This document shows, piece by piece, positions 6,957 to 8,933 of a stretch of DNA of 8,933 bases. The notes beneath the pieces are model-generated. The model had not been told where the DNA came from. It did not search any database and worked only from the letters and a program-made list of their open reading frames with translations. Position 1 is the first letter of the stretch, and each line of letters opens with the position of its first letter. The position numbers were made by a program, and so were the translations under genes. The stretch comes from JALZAA01 sp046724655 (GTDB lineage Bacteria; Actinomycetota; Acidimicrobiia; IMCC26256; JACDBD01). The stretch lies in contig JBKOWY010000143.1 in NCBI GenBank assembly GCA_046724655.1, positions 1-8,933 on the forward strand, in the 5' to 3' direction.

Positions 6957-7131
6957 GATTCGCTCGCTCGACCCCCATCCCCTGTTCCCGGAAAATGCTC
7001 GCTTCGTACGGATCGGGTGTACGGTCACGTACCGAGGTTTCGGGCGGTTGGTTGAGTACGCAGCTGCGCCGCTCCGATTCCCCGCCGTTCCGCTGTAACA
7101 CAACTCGGACTCCCTGGGTTCCCAGCGGTTC

Positions 7132-7154
7132 TGCGCCCCGTGGAAGGAGGCGCG
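7132..7154 (+). promoter_or_regulatory. Possible hairpin touching the ribosome-binding site of the GAF-ANTAR gene
   Basis: TGCGCC (7132-7137) can pair with GGCGCG (7149-7154), including one T-G wobble, with an 11-base loop. The right arm includes the end of the AAGGAGG site and the bases just before the ATG at 7155. Pairing could hide the ribosome-binding site. A second small stem, CTGGG-TT-CCCAG, lies at 7114-7125. The rest of 6957-7154 shows no clear promoter or terminator. The signal is weak and may be chance in GC-rich DNA. Confidence 0.3.
7144..7150 (+). promoter_or_regulatory. Shine-Dalgarno site of the GAF-ANTAR gene
   Basis: AAGGAGG ends four bases before ATG 7155. It decides the start in favour of 7155 over the in-frame GTG at 7140, which would lie upstream of this site. 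Confidence 0.8.
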
Positions 7155-7868
7155 ATGGACGACCCCCGGGAACCCCTCGAGCAAGAGCTGTCCGAACTCG
7201 CGGGACTGCTGCTGACGAACGAGACCCTCGAGATGATGTTGGGTCATGTCGCAGACATCGCGGTCCGGGCGATACCGGCCTGCGACGCGGCGGGCGTCAC
7301 GATCTTCGAGCACGACCAGCTGACCACCGCGGCGGTGTCGGGACCGCTGGTGCGACGGATCGACGAGTATCAGTACGCCGGCAATGAGGGTCCGTGCTTG
7401 GAGAGCCTGCGTTCAGGAGAGGTGCGTCGGAGCGCAGCGCTGGAAGCCGACAGTCGGTGGCCGAAGTTTCGTGGTCCGGCGGTCGACGATGGTGTCGTGA
7501 GCTGTCTGTCGCTGCCGCTGGTGATCGGAAATCATGGGACGGGAGGGGTGCTGAATCTGTACTCCCAGAACCAGCCCTTCGAGGAGACCGATGAGCAGGT
7601 CGGTCGCCGGTTCATGGGCCCGGCGTCCGTCGCGGTCGCAAATGCGCGCGCATTCGCGAAGGCACAAGCTGTCATCGACCAGCTGCAGGAAGCGATTCAG
7701 TCTCGTGACGTGATCGGACAAGCGAAGGGCATCATCCAAGCACGCGAGGGCTGCGGGCCCGACGAAGCCTTCGAACGGCTTCGCGACATTTCCCAACACC
7801 GGAACATCAAACTGCGCGACCTCGCCAAGGCTGTGGTGGAGGCGCCCGACGAATTCCTCCGCGAGTGA
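7155..7868 (+). CDS. GAF and ANTAR domain-containing response protein
   Basis: A 237-aa cytosolic regulator. Residues about 12-165 form a GAF sensor domain, with the NEGPCLESLRSGEV motif at 77-90 and SCLSLPLVIG...GVLNLYS at 116-137, both typical of actinobacterial GAF-ANTAR proteins. Residues about 176-230 form an ANTAR domain with SRDVIGQAKGIIQ (183-195), DEAFERLRDIS (203-213) and IKLRDLAKAVV (218-228). ANTAR domains bind paired hairpins in mRNA leaders and prevent termination, usually after dimerisation. The core Arg, Ala-Lys-Gly and Ala-Phe positions are kept; the usual Met after AKGxx is Gln. No receiver phosphorylation site is present, so the signal presumably enters through the GAF domain (small ligand, redox or a partner). 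The next gene begins one base after its stop, so the two are co-transcribed and probably translationally coupled. The ligand and RNA targets cannot be read from the sequence. Confidence 0.95.
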   Translation: MDDPREPLEQELSELAGLLLTNETLEMMLGHVADIAVRAIPACDAAGVTIFEHDQLTTAAVSGPLVRRIDEYQYAGNEGPCLESLRSGEVRRSAALEADSRWPKFRGPAVDDGVVSCLSLPLVIGNHGTGGVLNLYSQNQPFEETDEQVGRRFMGPASVAVANARAFAKAQAVIDQLQEAIQSRDVIGQAKGIIQAREGCGPDEAFERLRDISQHRNIKLRDLAKAVVEAPDEFLRE

Positions 7869-7869
7869 C

Positions 7870-8565
7870 ATGACGGGTTCGGAGGGCGTCGTTCAGCTCT
7901 CCGAGATCCAGGTTTTCGACAAGTCGTTCCATGGCACGGCGCAAGATGTCGTTGATCTCGCTCGGAGCTCGCTCGGTCAGTGCGACGGGGTTGGCATGCA
8001 GCTCGTCGATCGCGATGGGCTCGGTGCCCGAGTGTCCACTGACCTACGCAGCTCGAAGCTCGACGCGCTTCAGGACGAGCTCGACGACGGTCCATGCGTC
8101 GAGTGCCTACGCACGGGCGTGGTGCATGACCTCGAGCCGGTCACATCGGATGAAAGATGGCCGACGTTCGCTCCCTCAGCGCGCGGCGAAGGACTGATCG
8201 CCTGCTTGGCCCTGCCCCTCGTTGCGCGGGGCGAGCTGATCGGTGCGTTGAACCTCTACGCATGGCGAATCGGGGGATTCGCAGGCTGGGACAGAGACGA
8301 CTGCAGCACCTTCGCTGAGCACGCGTCGGTATCGCTCGCGAGTGCGCAGGTCTACGCCCGGACGCAGGTCCTCATCGCGGAATTGCAAGCACGACTCGCC
8401 ACGGGCGACGACGTCATCTACCGAGCGCATGGTGTCGTCATGGAACTGGAGCAAATGAGCCTGGACGGCGCCACCACGCGGCTTTCTGAAATAGCGGACG
8501 CCCGCGGGTGCACACTCGAGGTCGCGGCGCAGTACGTCATTGAATCCATCACCGGCGAGGTCTAG
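7870..8565 (+). CDS. GAF domain protein with degenerate ANTAR domain
   Basis: A 231-aa paralogue-like neighbour of the preceding protein, starting one base after its stop; no strong Shine-Dalgarno sequence is seen, so coupling is likely. The GAF domain (about 20-165) keeps the DDGPCVECLRTGVV motif (72-85) and ACLALPLVARGELIGALNLY (111-130). Residues 170-226 align to ANTAR: GDDVIYRAHGVVMELEQMS, then LDGATTRLSEIADARG and CTLEVAAQYVI. Compared with the upstream protein, the conserved Arg before the first helix is Asp, the Lys of AKG is His, and the Ala-Phe pair is Ala-Thr, so RNA binding may be weakened or lost. It could act as a heterodimer partner or a decoy sensor for the upstream protein. 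A probable terminator hairpin spans its stop codon. Domain order is secure; loss of RNA binding is an inference. Confidence 0.92.
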   Translation: MTGSEGVVQLSEIQVFDKSFHGTAQDVVDLARSSLGQCDGVGMQLVDRDGLGARVSTDLRSSKLDALQDELDDGPCVECLRTGVVHDLEPVTSDERWPTFAPSARGEGLIACLALPLVARGELIGALNLYAWRIGGFAGWDRDDCSTFAEHASVSLASAQVYARTQVLIAELQARLATGDDVIYRAHGVVMELEQMSLDGATTRLSEIADARGCTLEVAAQYVIESITGEV

Positions 8566-8580
8566 TCGCCGGGTCGCTTT
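8552..8580 (+). terminator. Probable hairpin terminator after the GAF-ANTAR pair
   Basis: CCGGCGA (8552-8558) and TCGCCGG (8566-8572) form a perfect 7-bp stem with a 7-base loop that contains the stop codon at 8563-8565. It is followed by GTCGCTTT, only a short T run, so intrinsic termination may be weak. Because ANTAR proteins act on hairpins, this element could also be an attenuation point before the STAS gene, though its loop is not the usual six bases. Confidence 0.5.
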
Positions 8581-8748
8581 GCCCTCCTGTCTCGCCCGTG
8601 CTTTCCTGGTGGAGTCTCGTCAAGCAGGCGGCGGACGCATCCACGGCAGCGCCGAGTGTTTTCGAGTGGTGGGTGCGGGGGCCGCTACGAGGTCATCGTC
8701 ACACTGCTCATGGCGGTGGGTGCTGCACGAGCACGGAGATCCGGCACC

Positions 8749-8933
8749 ATGCGAGACGAGATACACGTCACACGGGAGCGGAATGGCGCGGGCGAAAAGC
8801 TGTCTATCAGCGGCGAGTTGGACATCAAGGGCGCGGCGGACCTCGAGCAAGCCGTTGCCAGCGCGGTAGACGGACGAGGGGGTCAGTTCCGCGTCGACAT
8901 CAGCCACTTGGCTTTTATCGATCTGACGGGCGG
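8749..8933 (+). CDS. STAS-domain protein, anti-sigma-factor-antagonist-like (3' partial)
   Basis: Sixty-one codons are visible before the window ends. After MRDEIHVTRERNGAGE comes LSISGELDIKGAADLEQAV, the usual first strand and helix of a STAS domain, then FRVDISHLAFIDLTG, matching the strand that leads into the DSxG phosphorylation loop of SpoIIAA/RsbV-like proteins. In those proteins the residue after Asp is the phosphorylated Ser; here it is Leu, with Thr next. ATG 8749 has GGAG ten bases upstream. An in-frame ATG at 8710 would add 13 basic residues and lacks a good ribosome-binding site. The gene lies 183 bp after the GAF-ANTAR pair, across a probable terminator, and no clear promoter is seen in the gap. 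STAS antagonists normally bind an anti-sigma kinase to release a sigma factor. The family call is firm; its partner is unknown. Confidence 0.88.
   Translation, partial: MRDEIHVTRERNGAGEKLSISGELDIKGAADLEQAVASAVDGRGGQFRVDISHLAFIDLTG

Noticed and set aside
7008..7035. Hairpin GTAC-GGTCAC-GTAC as an ANTAR-type six-base-loop stem
   Set aside because: The stem is only 4 bp, the loop does not start with A, and no partner hairpin is adjacent.
7140..7154. GTG 7140 as start of the GAF-ANTAR protein
   Set aside because: It lies before the AAGGAGG site, which is correctly placed for ATG 7155.
8655..8680. SigB/SigF-like promoter (GTTTT...GGGTGC) before the STAS gene
   Set aside because: The spacing between the two elements is about 9 bases, too short for the 13-16 expected, and the -10-like element is imperfect.

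Overview
The window is GC-rich (clearly above 60% by eye). It appears to come from a soil- or water-type actinobacterium, possibly of the Acidimicrobiia/Thermoleophilia kind, although the sequence alone does not fix the taxon. The main pointers are a mycothiol-dependent-isomerase-like (MDMPI/DinB fold) protein, two tandem GAF-ANTAR proteins followed by a STAS protein, and frequent GTG starts with 4-8 bp gene overlaps. I see no tRNA, rRNA, CRISPR array, insertion sequence or phage gene. No gene-free stretch exceeds 300 bp; the largest are 5361-5540, 6957-7154 and 8566-8748, each about 180-200 bp.

Left arm (1-4583, + strand): a tight four-gene run. It holds the C-terminal part of a cholesterol-oxidase-type GMC flavoprotein (cut by the window edge), a 213-aa companion protein of unknown function, a calcineurin-like metallophosphoesterase with all metal-binding motifs, and a secreted polyhydroxybutyrate-depolymerase/feruloyl-esterase-type serine hydrolase. 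The first three overlap at stop/start codons (GTGA, then 8 bp) and the fourth follows within 5 bp or overlaps, so they are probably one operon. A reasonable but unproven reading is uptake and oxidation of a lipid, sterol or ester substrate: the exported esterase cleaves it, the flavoenzyme oxidises an alcohol, and the other two proteins assist.

Middle (4593-6137, - strand): two genes each with its own good Shine-Dalgarno sequence. One is an uncharacterised 255-aa protein with a zinc-peptidase-like HExxE motif. The other is a TIGR03086-type metal-binding MDMPI-fold protein.

Right arm (6238-8933, + strand): first a Crp/Fnr-family regulator gene broken by three single-base indels, all in short C runs; correcting them restores a full 239-aa protein. 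A signalling cluster follows: a canonical GAF-ANTAR protein, a second GAF-ANTAR protein one base downstream whose ANTAR domain is degenerate, a probable hairpin terminator over that stop codon, and the start of a STAS-domain (anti-sigma-factor-antagonist-like) gene that runs off the window. Together they look like a sensory module joining GAF sensing, RNA antitermination and possibly partner switching.
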